64,000 bases of DNA, taken from Lineus longissimus (lineage: Eukaryota; Nemertea; Pilidiophora; Heteronemertea; Lineidae). The notes under the pieces are model-generated. The model did no database searches. It saw nothing but the letters and a program-made list of their open reading frames with translations, and had not been told where the DNA came from. The position numbers and the translations under genes are program-made. This document shows, in pieces, positions 1 to 11,970 of this stretch. The stretch covers positions 6,142,501 to 6,206,500 of the forward strand of contig NC_088311.1 in the NCBI RefSeq assembly GCF_910592395.1, read 5' to 3'. Within the stretch, counting starts at the first letter, position 1, and every line of letters starts with the position of its first letter.

Positions 1-1671
1 TGTCTCTGGCGAGGAGAAGCGTATTTACCGTTTGATACATACGGTGTGGCTTCTTTTTAACAACTTGATACTACAGAATACACATTTCAAATTTCACCTA
101 CCACACAGGGGTCATTGTAATCATATCAGCCATGAATACCCTCCCTTTTCGGACTGGAGCGGCAGCAGTAGCAGCAGCAACACTTTATGATCATCGCTCC
201 CTCATCGGTTGTAAAGGAATGTAGTGAAGTATGCAATACTACATGAAGTATCAGCAGTGTATCATACATTGCTGGTAGTGTTTATAAGCAGAATACGACT
301 ACTTACCGAAACTACGCCAGCGATACCAGTGTTGCTTACATTCAGTGCCCTGTCTCAGGATGTAGTGACGTTCTGAACATCATCCGATGAATGTCCGGCA
401 ATACGCAGTGGGACATCTAACAAACACAGTTGTGAAAGTTGTTACAATTGACATTATCAAAAAGGATTTGAAACAACTGTTTATCCTCTTGCAAAAAGTG
501 GTCAAGTGCCATTGTTTCCAATGGCTAATGAAAAATGCATTAGAGGAGCCAAGTTCAATGCTTTACACTGGGTTATTGGAGAAGGCTACGTTGCTATAAA
601 CATGGCAGTTGACCAACTTCTTGAATTGACTGTTATCGCCGTCCTCATGAGATCTCAGGATGATGTGTAACGATGCACAGTAGGACACTGTGTATCAGCA
701 ACAGTCGATTTGACTACACCTTTTATAGTAACAGAAAAGTTGATATGAAACACAATGATTGTCATCTCAATCAAATCGACAAAAGGGACTCGCATTTACT
801 TGAATGAGTGTATCAATGGGGCTAGGTTTTGGCCACTGCATGGACCTTGTTGCATAGTAGAACGTGTACTAAGTACATTGTATCTACGCATCATCATCTT
901 CATGGTGTGCAGCTTGTTGGTATGATGTTATCAGAGGAATACGCCCAATCTCGTGTGACCAGGAATGCTGTAGTTTCTTTTATACCATGAACAATGTGTA
1001 ATGGTTCGCCCTCCCGCCACCCACATCCTCGACACCTTGTCCTCGAATACCTGGGTCAGTGTTATGCCCCTTCCCCTACACTAAATCTACTTCCGGCCAA
1101 GCAAAAGTGGTGAATCCGTGCACCTAACATGTGTTAGTGACAATCTTGGGATTGGTAGGTTGCCGCCACACGTGCCGGTTTGCACCCTTTCGTGGTGATC
1201 AAAATCAAAATTAGGAAAAATTAGATAATTAACTGGAGGAACCAATTTTGTCTGCCTGCTGGTTCTCCCCAGGTGATCCACGCTGGCCAGCCGCTACAGG
1301 GCAATCTGGTACACTGATGACAAAAAAATATATGAAAGCACGTTTTATAAATATGGACATAGAGTTATGAAATCATAAAGCACACGTGTTCACTATTATC
1401 ATAACCATAGAACTGAAATTATGGAAAACTGACCAGGCGCAAAACAAATTGTTTATCCAATTCTGGGCCGTCATCAGGAATTCAACAAGTTCTGCGCAGC
1501 CTACAGTTTACCGATCTTAGGCCGGTTCTGAATATTTAATTCAAAGCACAAGATTGTTCATCGGCAGTTGGATACTGAGACAATTGAATGGTAACAACAA
1601 ATAGTCCTGGTCATTATGCTGGGGTCCAGGCAGGCCCTTACTTCTGTTTCGTAGGAAATACTCAGCCGGTC

Positions 1672-1852
1672 TTAGGTCTGTAAAACAAGAGTAGATGCAT
1701 TCTCCTCCCCGAAATAATTTGGAGAATGAAGCCGAAAAGACGGATTGAAAAACACGTCCAAAAGCATTCCTATCCCTCGTGATGAATAACATCCGCCGAC
1801 TCCCATCGAGTTGAATGAATTGCCGTCATCATCAAGAACGCTTGTGTTATTG
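1672..1852 (-). CDS. Possible terminal exon, unidentified
   Basis: On the minus strand an acceptor-like ACCAG precedes an open stretch of about 60 codons ending in TAA at about 1672. The composition is plausible for protein (Asn/Ser-rich start, then GVGGCYSSRGIGM and a hydrophobic LLDVFFNP). There is no clear polypyrimidine tract before the acceptor. It could belong to the gene represented by the exon at 5454-5721, but the splice phases do not match directly, so an intervening exon would be needed. Weak call. Confidence 0.15.
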
Positions 1853-2348
1853 CTGGTATACAACTTTGGTCTTTATTTGATGAGTATATTCCTATTTCTG
1901 CTGCTGAAGAGTTTACGCCTAATAGGAAATAAGAAAAGTAAACATTATCTTAACAAATGAGAAAAGTATAATAACATGGAGTGTTTGCGTCTGTAGAGCG
2001 AGGTTTAGGTTAAATATGTCATTCGGTTATAAAAGTCAAGGTCAATGTATCATCGGTTGGTAGATCCCGGAATACGAATTCGAATATGGCAACAAAGGCA
2101 ACGACTAATATGTACGATCGTATTCTAAGGTACATGTAAGATCCTTGAACAACAATGGAACAATAGGTGGAGACCTTGATTCCAGTGGGACTTTTTGTGC
2201 TGTCACACCGACATCGTCCAATTAAAAAGGAACACGTTCACAAAATTGGGATCAGTATTGAGCAGAGTGTGGTTACGACATCTGGATTCAGTCACAAACA
2301 GAGTCCCTGTAAAAAAATCGAGAGGCCGAGACCACCAGCCGGCCGAGA

Positions 2349-2539
2349 TGGAGTACGGTCCCTTGCCCATCAACCGGGTGGCCTGTTCTTACTGCAGGAT
2401 GAGGCAGGCGCTGGGCTCTTCTGATTGTGTATGTACACTACGTGACAATTGTATGTTCTATCGCGGCTTCCGACAGCTGAGAGGACGACTGGGCCCCTTC
2501 ACGGGTTTGAAGAGGTCTATTTCGGGCGAGAGGTTTTGA
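2349..2539 (+). CDS. Possible small cysteine-containing ORF, unidentified
   Basis: An ATG at about 2349 opens a 63-codon frame ending in TGA at 2537-2539. The residues include a CSYC pair, then two spaced cysteines (DCVC) and another (NC), with an arginine-rich tail. The local base composition is richer in G+C than its surroundings, which fits an exon, and CCAG just before the ATG could be a splice acceptor. A splice donor (GTATGT) lies inside the frame near 2428, so only the first part may be coding. I do not recognise the protein. It could equally be a chance frame. Confidence 0.2.
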
Positions 2540-5453
2540 CCAATCGTGTTGTGCCCAAACATCGAGAAACACTTCGTGCTGGCACTGGCTCAAGGAGGCA
2601 ATGATCATGAGGTCATAAACATAGTAGGCCTACGACAGAGATTCTGAAGGCATCGATAAAGTTAAATGACGAAAGGCACAGCAATTTATCCATCCTCCTT
2701 CCCATCCACCTTCCTTCAGGCCAGGGCATCAAATCTATTCACATACTGGTATGTTGTAACAACACCGTCACTATGTAGGGTATGATTCTGCCAACAATTT
2801 TTCCTCACTAAAGCTTTAGAAACGCATGTATCACGATATACATGAACAAAATGCTGTTCTAATGCATCAAATTAGCTGAGATGGTCGATATTTTAGCATG
2901 CAGATGTAGCACCTTGCAGTGAAGAAACTTGAGCAAAATTCCATCCCAACCTCTAGTTTATTTTTTAATGTAAATAATGTACTTTACCGGTAATTAAAAC
3001 GATACTCTAATAATCGGCCTTGAGCCAGCGTGCCACCACAAAGGCCATCTCAATCGATCGCCCGGGCACTGCAACCCGATACCGTAATGTCGGAGTCATG
3101 GATGTGTTTTAGAACTGCAGGTACTGAATATGTGCGGGTAAAACTTCAATTTGCAGTATTTCAATTTGCAGTGTGCAGTTTTGATCGGTTTTTATGTTTT
3201 AGCACGAACCTAAATATACATAGGTGAGTGTTGTTAGTGGTATCTCACAAGTTAACATAATTTTACGAAGCGCATACTGTAAAAAATCGAGATACCGGTA
3301 CCAGTCTGAATGATTCACTTGTGTATAGTCCGTGATTCAGGCAATCACCAAATCACGATCAGCTGTGGACACCCTATTGCCTATTCTCGGCTAAAAAAAA
3401 TGACCAATGGCCGACAAACAACAGTTTCTCATGTCTGTTATATGTTATGAAAAAGCATTATAGTATCCCCAAAACACAAGCTGGTGGTTAGATTATCTCG
3501 GGTACTTTTGTCGCAGGTGCAACGATGAAATGCAGCTTAAACCAGGAAACGTGACATAATAATTACTACATGTCCACTTAGATGTAAATGTAGTTAGTAA
3601 TTTCAATCAAGTGTACATTGTACTGGTAATTAAGTGTAATTATATCTATGGAAAAGTCTCGTTCCAAAAGTCTAACCCGCTGAGTGAAAATATAAACACA
3701 AGCTGGTCCAGAGTAACTTTAATCAAAATGTCTTCCAGGTGCAACTCTAATTCCTGGACTTAATTCCATCCTCGTGGCATTCTTTTGTAATGGTGCAGAG
3801 AGCGGCATGATTTAAAAACAATGAAAATAATGCACTGGTTGCTTCAGGTAGGCCTAGAAATTTTGATACCAATGAAGCGTCAACCTCGGACATGCAAGCT
3901 GGTAAATAATTCTGTCTAATTACGAGTAATCATTAAATAGACATGTAAGATGTTGGTACACTTATAGATAATCTTATTACAGAAAGGGGGTTTGTGGGAC
4001 TTGCTTTCGGACGCAGTGGGGAGGGGCAGGTTTTCTTTACTGCGGAAGTGGAATATTAGGCGAAACCTGCAGATGTGGGGGTTAATCTCGTGCGGCTGTA
4101 TGGGTTAATCTTCAGGTGTTGCCCGCTAGTGTGATGCCCGCTGCGATCGACCCCAGCTTGCGTGAGATTCCTCTAGTTTCCTCACCTCGAGGTCTTGGGT
4201 GGGGGCCGGGCACCAGCCAGTTCGTATACTAAAGGCCTCCGTCGCACGTGGGTGATGGAGGAAAGACGGATACTTTGCAGAGTGGGCGTTCTCTATCATA
4301 GATCGCGAAAACGAATTCGGTAATTTTTCATTTCAAATGAGAATCGTGCACATAATGGTCCAGTTAAACCAAAATTAACCTTAGGATGGATCGTGGACCC
4401 AGAAGGCTGGCGAAAAATTGTCAAACGATTCAAAATATAAATTTATGCCGGAAAAATTTAAATTACTTGGCATATTGACGGTTGTATAGAATATTAATAA
4501 TTTTTTGGTAATACATGTACGTGACTGAGTTATCGTTAAGTTCGTATCTTCTTAGTATTAAGCCTTACGACAATCATATATTTATCTCAATTTGAGAGAT
4601 TTTGTCAGAGTGCATTTTGCAAATCCTTTCCAAAAGCCGCGTCGATTTGCACTTTTAGATTCCCGGGGTTGGTGTAAAAAGATACACTGAACACGACTAC
4701 ATGCCGTAACAAAATTAATGCAGGATGGAACTTTAGGATTGCATTTTATTCAAATAATTCAAATAATAGAGAATGAATTGTGGTCTGCGTGAACGGGTTT
4801 AAACTCATGTCACTTTGTTCAGCATGAATTGACAATTCATTCAAATTTCTGTGCAGAAGCAGCGCTTTGTACGCGATAATCCGGTAATATTATAAAAGCT
4901 TTTGTGGAAACGCATGTTGGATTTATTTTATTTCTCATAATAGTTATTTTCAAATTTCATATAAAGAAATGGGAGGGCAAGAGAGAACTAGTTTGTAAAT
5001 AACCATGGTTGTCAAGAACTCGCAATATCACTTACCAGTTTGCTGTGGATTAATCCAATCATTAATCCTTGAATTGGTCCATAGACGACGTTTTTGGACA
5101 TATCAAAAACTGACGACTAGTGTTAAGGAGTGAACAATTACACCAGGTCCATGAATACATTTTACATGATAAAATGTTTCTTTGTAGCATTTTTAAAGCA
5201 ACTATAAGCTTACATGTAGCAAGTTATCCTTTTCCTTTTCACGAAGATTCGTTATTTTTCATTTGGAGTTAATTGATGTAACGTACCTACTTTTCAGATA
5301 ATTGGTGATCACAGTATGTAAAGATTGTACAAAACGTCGATTTGTTATTTTACGAGACAATTTACTGTCTTAGTTGTTTTCTTCAATTCAAACACCGCTC
5401 CGAGAATTTCACAAAGTTCGGGAGATATACAAAATACAGTTGAAAAATCTCAC

Positions 5454-5721
5454 CCTGGGCACAACCACGGGTGCACCATCTGAATACTTGCAGCAATATT
5501 CTCCATGAGAAGTTTTGTAAGAACGCTTTTCTCTCCTGGAGTGATCTATCAACCATATCTTCAAAGAAATTCCCCCCTCCCAGCGCGTGCAGGTTGGTGA
5601 GAATCTCGCGACAATTAGCGATATCGCGGCCATTATCTGACGTTATCGTCTCAATCTGAATCCGCTTCCTGCGGCCGCCCCAAAGGCTGAAGGCCGTGTC
5701 GTGGTTATCGGGCACTGACAT
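5454..5721 (-). CDS. Probable first coding exon of an unidentified gene
   Basis: An ATG at 5719-5721 opens 89 codons that end in a good donor, CAGG|GTGAGA, at 5453. The translated stretch looks like a folded helical protein: a basic patch (GGRRKR) near residue 16, then NCREILTNLHALGG, FFEDMVDRSL, ERKAFLQNFSW and LLQVFRW. Codon use is mixed and lacks the monotony of chance AT-rich frames. I cannot place the family and did not find the next exon downstream (towards position 1). It lies 3 kb beyond the 3' end of FoxD on the same strand. If it is not an exon, it is an unusually protein-like accidental frame. Confidence 0.4.
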
Positions 5722-6415
5722 TAAACGCTAAGGTGACACTGATTGACTAATGATACAAATCGACGAGTGATAGACAGCTAGCTTTTAACACTTTCAGGCA
5801 AAGTAGGAGAAGACATGTACTTTTTCAGGAGTAAATGTGACTGTTTCGTGATAGTTGCATGTAGGTAGTCAAGACATAATAGGTCGATGAATTGACAATC
5901 TTCACAAATTCGCAATTATTACATTGATCACGTTACTTTATTTGTTATAACTAAATGACAAATAATCTATGATATGATGCCAAATTATTTGTCTTCAATA
6001 ACTACCTTGTAAATAAGAATGTTTGAATCCATAGGAATGCTCAGAAATATTGTCTATTTCCCAATTTGATCAAATTTAATGCCGCGTCAGAAGCTTTTCG
6101 GATTGAATCAGTATCGGTTGAATCCCTACCGTATTTTCTTATAAGAAATATGCACATTTCTTCAAAAAGTTCCCATCTGTGACAAAAACTAAGCTGATGA
6201 ACCACTTTGGAAGCTATGAAAATTAGAACATAGAATTGGTAACGCTTGGTTTCTCCGAGAGCTGCCGCCCATAATTGGTTGTATTACGACGGAATATATC
6301 TCCCTAAAGGTCAAAACCGTCCTCCGTGGCAGGGGTTAAAGCACCGTCAGTTCATCCTCATCTGTCCTTTTTATCCCAGCCTATGGGACATTGTCCTTGT
6401 GGGAGTTCAGGTCTC

Positions 6416-6462
6416 GGGGGGTGGGGGGGGGGGGGGGGGGGGGGGGGTGGGTGGGGAGGGGG
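6416..6462 (+). repeat. G homopolymer and G-rich tract
   Basis: A 25-base uninterrupted G run (6423-6447) is flanked by further G clusters separated by single T, A or C bases. It could form a G-quadruplex on the plus strand, and its exact length in the assembly is doubtful because long homopolymers are misread. Confidence 0.9.
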
Positions 6463-7444
6463 CAAGGGCTTTATACACAGCTTTCAAAACATCTGGTTGA
6501 GTTTTACAATGAATAATTATCTTAAATGCGGATCCCAAACAGAGGAACGCGTATGAGATTAATTCTGATTTAAACATTTTGCAAACGCAATCATGTCAAT
6601 TATCATGCGACATTATTCAAAAAAAATTACCAGCAGATGTTTTCAAGTTGTAAAACGCGAACGAAAACGTACAGCGAATTCAATTCTGGAAATACTAGCA
6701 ATGGGGTCTAGCACTGGCCAGTCATTTTGCCGGGGTATCCATCTGAACTGTGTCTAAAATATCATGCAACAGTTTGAAATAAATACAACATCTAAAATTA
6801 AATTTCATAGACAAAATATATTTTACACGGCATCTTTACAATACACATTATATTATAATCCACATATACTTTACACCATACTGCGTCACATCACCAACAA
6901 GGATATGATCAAATTTTACACACAATAATTTTTGCAAAACCTTTTAAAAATCAAATCTGAGAATCGTCCTTTTTTCATACCCGGTAATAAGAGATTTACA
7001 GCAAACTTAAGAATATGGCAGCACATTCGGTCTGATCGGTCGAATAGTGTAGATGGGTCAATTAAAATGTTTTTCAAGGTTAAGGTAATTTATGAGAACA
7101 GTCGTCAAATGAGAGCAGCAACTGGGGTTGCTAAGATTATTAACTTGAAACAAATTGATATTTCCAAAACTAAGGGACAAGACTTTGGAAAAACACATTT
7201 GTTCTTTCTTGTGCAAGACAAATAATTTAATGCCCGAACTTCACCAGAAAGGGATCAACGCAATGACACCGGATACGGAGCAAGGTATATCAGGTTAGAA
7301 GAGTAAGAACTTATTTTCAGAAAATGACATTCTTCCCTTCAAAATGCAAAACCAAACATAACCGCAAAGTTACAAAATTTCAATTCAGACACAGGCTAAT
7401 TTTAGAATACACAGTAAGTTGGTCACAAATAGTATGGTCACATC

Positions 7445-7450
7445 TTTATT
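7445..7450 (-). promoter_or_regulatory. Candidate FoxD poly(A) signal (AATAAA)
   Basis: TTTATT on plus reads AATAAA on minus, about 1.2 kb past the FoxD stop codon. A variant ATTAAA at 8056-8061, about 0.6 kb past the stop, is an alternative. Neither can be chosen without transcript data. Confidence 0.3.
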
Positions 7451-8662
7451 ATTATTTCTAGCACTAACGTCAACTGACACACTGTTCGTCAAAAGTATTC
7501 TTTTTAGTATGATTCGTGATCATACAGTCAAAATTCTCATAGTGAGATTGTTGTAACAACATTTATCATTAAATGATGGCAGTTATCACAAACTCAGTAA
7601 ATGCCAGGACTAGTGTTGTTAAAACAATCAAACTAGAAGTGTGAAGTGTGGCAAACCCACCTCCAAGGTAATCAAATATAAATTATCAAATGTACAAATC
7701 TTACATATTGAACTGCACTATACGAAGACACAGGGTAATTTCATATTAATTCGAGGCAAGACTAAATGGTACATGTAAGTTGCTATAGTGTTGCTGCTAA
7801 AGTCGAGAATGCGATGGAACCGGTGAATTTGAAATGACTTTTATCAATATTTCCAAATCTGAAGCCCCAATACAATATTTTGAAGAAACGATTTGCTCTC
7901 TTTTGATAAGTAAGCTAATAATCCAAGGGCTACAACACAACATAATGATTTGGAATCGTTAGAACAACAAAAATGACAGCCCAACCTTTAGATTTAAAAG
8001 TACATACAGTGATGAAGAGGCGTATTAAACTTTCATAGGGGTATGTTTGTCATTGATTTAATTTTTAAATTCGCAACTCTGGGGAAGCATTTCATGAGCC
8101 TGTTTCATAGTACTGGCGTCCGACGTAATAATGCAGGACCTGAATCATGGTCAGAGGAAAATTCCTGAACGCACTGAACAGAGAAAGCAATGAAATTGAG
8201 ATTGATATAAATGTCATCATGACGTGTGCAATATTGGTTTAAAAGCACATACATGTAGGGCCTAAAGTAAATAACCATTTATCATGTCATTACACACGGG
8301 AAGCTTTGCTTAGCTTTTGATTTTCACTTCATTGATGTAGAAAAGTACAAAATGCAAGAGACACGTCCGCAGTTCATCGTGGGTTCGACATCGTTTTTTG
8401 GTAGTGTCTCACCTAAGGGGCAAAGTTAGTGAAAGCTCATACCGGTATGATTCGACTATACCGTGAATTGAAAGTCCTGCATTTACCCACCTTCGATTAG
8501 GTTATTCCTATCTCTGCAAAGATTAAGATGGCATCGATTTACTGCTCACGAATGTATGTAAACACTGTACACGGAATGCTGTCCTCCATTGAAATGACTT
8601 TGTGACTTCATATAACACAGTTCATACACAGAGGGTCGACAATGGCCCGAGTCCGTGTTGCC

Positions 8663-9880
8663 CTACCGCGGCCATCCAGCAGCAGCCATGCTACAAGATT
8701 GCACATATTGCCGATATTTTTCCAAGTCCATTGCTGTAATCGCTGGCATCGTCATAGGGAATGGAGACGTAAAAGCACTGACACTACTGTTCGTGGGCCT
8801 CGTTAGATCCAGGCTGAGATAGGGCCTCAAGGAAGGAGGGAGACCCGTCGTCATTGCTGCTGTCACAGGGGGTCGAAATGATGGGATTGTTGATGTTTTT
8901 GGTTCACTGGACGTGCCAATGATAGAGTCTATGGAGAAGCCTCCGCGACTAGGAGTATTAGGAGTAGTTGTAGAACTAGATGATGATGATGATGATGATG
9001 ATGATACTTGGGCTTGAGAAAGTCCGCCAAAACTTAACGGGTTTAAGGAGGTTACCCTACTGAGATCGTTCCCGTGACTGGGATGCAGAATGGGCAAGGG
9101 TGGCGGCATGGGTGCCATGTAAGGGTACGGCAGTGAGTGATGATGCGCAAGGTTGCCAAGAAGTCCATGATGACCGTACGGGTCGGCCATAAACGATACC
9201 TGCTGATGATGGGCAGCAGCCGCCGCCGCCATTTGTAATTCATGCATACGTTTGAAGCGCTTACGTCTCCGTAAGAAGCTTCCGTTATCGAACATATCCT
9301 CACTTGCGGGGTCAAGGGTCCAGTAGTTGCCCTTACCAGGGTTTCCAGGCTCACGGGGAATTTTTACAAAGCAGTCATTGAGCGACAGGTTGTGTCTAAT
9401 ACTGTTCTGCCACGCTGGGAATTTCTCTCGATAGTATGGGAATCTGCTCATGATAAACTCGCAAATTCCGCTAAGCGTCAGTCTCTTGTGCGGTGATTGT
9501 AAAATCGACATAGTAATCAAAGCAATGTAAGAATACGGAGGCTTTACGACACTGTTTTTGCCTTTCCCGGTCGAATGTTCATCCTCGTCAAGTTTATCAC
9601 TGGAGTCCTCGAGATCCCGAGAGAGATCACCACTGCAGTCAGAGTCCGAATCGTCCCGAAGACAAACCTCCAACTTATCTAAGCGTCCCGTGTCCGATCG
9701 GATGCTATCCATTCCAGGATGATCATCGTCATCCTCTGTAACGTTCAATATATCGGGACTAGCTCGGTCCACCAGCTCCGTTTTGGGCGAACCAGCCATG
9801 AACTTCTTCTGGTCCTCGTAGTAGGATGCCGGTGCGGCTACCGTCTCGACGTAACTGCTCCCGTTTTCCATGTAACGCAT
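8663..9880 (-). CDS. FoxD: FoxD-class forkhead transcription factor
   Basis: This 405-residue nuclear DNA-binding protein is complete in one exon, as is usual for FoxD genes. The N-terminal third is acidic (DDDD at 50-53, many Asp/Glu/Ser to residue 103). The forkhead winged helix runs from about 113 ([12 protein letters not shown]) to 211, with recognition helix [10 protein letters not shown] at 157-166, the wing-1 stretch [13 protein letters not shown] and the FoxD-typical [15 protein letters not shown] end. Downstream are Ala and His runs (218-226), a Pro/Met-rich stretch, a Ser run (293-303) encoded by a TCA/TCATCA repeat, and the engrailed-homology-1 motif FSIDSIIG at 315-322. That motif recruits Groucho/TLE co-repressors, so repression is the likely activity. 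The first ATG is taken as the start; a second lies at codon 4. ZNG1 lies upstream on the same strand. Assignment to FoxD rests on the forkhead sequence plus the eh1 motif; placement among FoxD1-4 types is not attempted. Confidence 0.95.
   Translation of the reverse strand: MRYMENGSSYVETVAAPASYYEDQKKFMAGSPKTELVDRASPDILNVTEDDDDHPGMDSIRSDTGRLDKLEVCLRDDSDSDCSGDLSRDLEDSSDKLDEDEHSTGKGKNSVVKPPYSYIALITMSILQSPHKRLTLSGICEFIMSRFPYYREKFPAWQNSIRHNLSLNDCFVKIPREPGNPGKGNYWTLDPASEDMFDNGSFLRRRKRFKRMHELQMAAAAAAHHQQVSFMADPYGHHGLLGNLAHHHSLPYPYMAPMPPPLPILHPSHGNDLSRVTSLNPLSFGGLSQAQVSSSSSSSSSSSTTTPNTPSRGGFSIDSIIGTSSEPKTSTIPSFRPPVTAAMTTGLPPSLRPYLSLDLTRPTNSSVSAFTSPFPMTMPAITAMDLEKYRQYVQSCSMAAAGWPR
8980..9004 (-). repeat. 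In-frame trinucleotide repeat (Ser run of FoxD)
   Basis: GATGATGAT on plus encodes the serine run at residues 293-303 of FoxD. It is a microsatellite in coding sequence and likely to vary in length between alleles. Confidence 0.85.
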
Positions 9881-11141
9881 TGTACTGATCCAAAAACAAA
9901 ATCACAAGTAAACGTCCGGATAAATGTTAGCTCAGAGATTGAACCACATCTCACGTTAAGGTATAATGTTTGTCCTCTTTACACTTTAGTAGCAGCGAAA
10001 GTGTCTAAAATGTGTGTTTTCGGTGTACAAGTAGTGATGGCCACCCACGTTTGGTCTGTCGTTTGCAGCAACACCTCACCATATGACTTTCAAACCAAAG
10101 AACCTGTCAATAAGAACCCAAAGTGGTCACATGACCGGCGCGAGGCTGCCGTTCGCGGCATGTCATTTCCATATGAACACAGCTGTCAGTGAAATCCCGC
10201 CTCCCGATCTGAAGAGCTGGCGCGCACTCGTTCTATAAGCTCCGCCTCTAACAGTGTAAAAACATCATATTTTCCGCTTCTTGAACATCTTTGGAAAGAA
10301 AGGGAGAAAACTGAACAGCTTATTAAAAGGGGAACGAATAAATCGTCTCTCACGCTGTTGACGGGATTGTTCCCTGGCGTTCGTTAATTCGTTGCGCTCG
10401 ATTAGGGGGGAGGCGCTCGATCAACTCAAGGCAGTTCGCTCTTAAGTGGCGCAGCGCTTGTTGTATATCACCGACAAATAGGGCTGGCCAACCAATATCA
10501 TATCCGGTCATCAGAATAATGTGGTCTGATATTTACTAAATATTTCTCGTTGTTATGAATGAATAGAACGCTATAAATTTTTTTTTTCTATGAAAATATT
10601 CAGTTTTCATGGCGGTTCATCCAGCATGTCCGCCGGTGGATCTTATATGGTGTCAGGCGACAATCAAGTATTTACTTCACATGTACCAACCAAGGATTGC
10701 CAGTGGCTTTTTGTAACACTTCTTGAATATGATATGTCACACGTTGACGAAATAGTTTTCGCCGGCTGTATGGAGATCCACTGGAAGGTCTAGAGTAGCC
10801 CGGTGATGGACTGCCGTGTAGTTGGGCGTTATCAGAGGGTGTAAGTCCATGGCGTATATGTACGACGGACGAGAAAATGTCCAATGTCCGTGTGTAGCGA
10901 GTTCTACAATCCGGACTGTGCTCGAAATCGACCCCCGGCTCCTAACGGTCCAGTCCTTCTCTGTATATGAGACTTAGAATCCTCTCATCATCAATGCAAT
11001 ACTGTGTGAGAACACAGCATTGCATGAAGGAAAACCGATGATCTTTGGATCCCGGAGTATGCCGGTGTAACATCTGTGGTTGTTTCCCATGTGTCAGTGT
11101 TTCCAAACAATAGGCAGCTAGAGAGACCATGACTTTTTAAT

Positions 11142-11200
11142 AGGGGCAAACACAGAAAAACTTGTCAATCTATCTTTTAGCGTTCCCAAACAATGAGGGG
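11142..11200 (+). repeat. Dispersed repeat, copy A
   Basis: Shares a diverged 55-60 bp core with 48391-48450 in the same orientation: a CAAACACAGAAAAAC-like start, TGTCAATCT, then AGCGTTCCC and TGAGGG. This suggests an old interspersed element whose ends I could not define. Confidence 0.55.
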
Positions 11201-11841
11201 AAACACTCAAAAATAGAAACACTCAAAACCATTACACCGGGTTCCCACAGAAATGGGTGACATACAAATGTGCTGGTGAACTATACCCCTGGAAAACCTC
11301 ACTTTTCCATTTAGATAACATTATTATAAATCATGATTCACACTCTGATTATACAAATGTCGCACCTGATATTATATGCATTTAGCGCATCACCCATACG
11401 TGTTCGGCGTAATGATGGGACGGAATAAAGAATTCTCCCAATATGATGTGATAACGTCTTGTGACAGCCAAGTGAGAATGCACCAATAATTATTTCAAAT
11501 AGATAGGCAGGTGGAATGCAAGGACATCGGTTTCTATCACCAAACTCTGTTATTGGAAGGTTGGGTCTAAATAATGATGAAGTCGGCGAGCCTGTTTGAA
11601 CCCACAAAAACAATAAATTGGACTAAAGGACGTGTAATGTCAAAGAAGTTAGAAACCTTAGTGCCAAAACCAAAAGATTAACCAAAGTTCTTTTAACTGC
11701 TAATTACCTTAACCAACCCTTTCTTAGGGGTCTTAGCCGTATATGCTTTTGTGTTGGTCGCATTTAAGGCCTCTGAGATTATGGGCTGTTTTGATGGGAC
11801 TTCGGTCTGTTTAGAGTGGATTGGAGTTCGTCTCGGGTCTC

Positions 11842-11970
11842 CTCAAGACAGCCCCGTGAAACTCCGGAGTTCCTCATTTGTGATCAAGAGAATCACAGAA
11901 TTCGTGTGGCAATTTTTCTCAAGATGTCTGTAAAACTCCCGAGTTCCTCATTTGTGATCAAGAGAATCAC
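11842..11970 (+). repeat. Tandem repeat, two near-identical units of about 75 bp
   Basis: Units at 11842-11896 and 11918-11970 share CTCAAGA at the start and an identical stretch from GAGTTCCTCA to AGAGAATCAC. A degraded third version (GTCTGTGAAACTCCAAAGTTCC) lies at about 12221-12262. No coding potential is apparent. Confidence 0.8.

Larger units (their letters stand above)
1..5453. other. Unassigned flank, no confident gene
   Basis: No reading frame here matches a family I recognise. Two short stretches look mildly coding and are treated separately (2349-2539 on plus, about 1672-1852 on minus). The rest is AT-rich with scattered CpG-richer patches around 2300-2540 and 4000-4270. A short hairpin (CCTCCGTC/GATGGAGG type) lies near 4236-4261. 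No tRNA, transposase or terminal inverted repeat was seen. Confidence 0.5.
5722..8662. other. Intergenic region holding the FoxD 3' UTR
   Basis: No gene was recognised. The part just below 8663 should contain the FoxD 3' untranslated region; candidate poly(A) signals on the minus strand are near 8056-8061 (ATTAAA) and 7445-7450 (AATAAA). A long G run lies at 6423-6447. The rest is AT-rich, with open frames of at most about 100 codons that show no protein-like pattern. Confidence 0.5.

Noticed and set aside
9052-9354. 100-codon minus-strand frame inside FoxD
   Set aside because: Out-of-frame shadow of the forkhead coding region.
9719-10192. 157-codon plus-strand frame overlapping the FoxD start
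   Set aside because: Antisense shadow of the FoxD 5' end and promoter; no protein-like pattern of its own.
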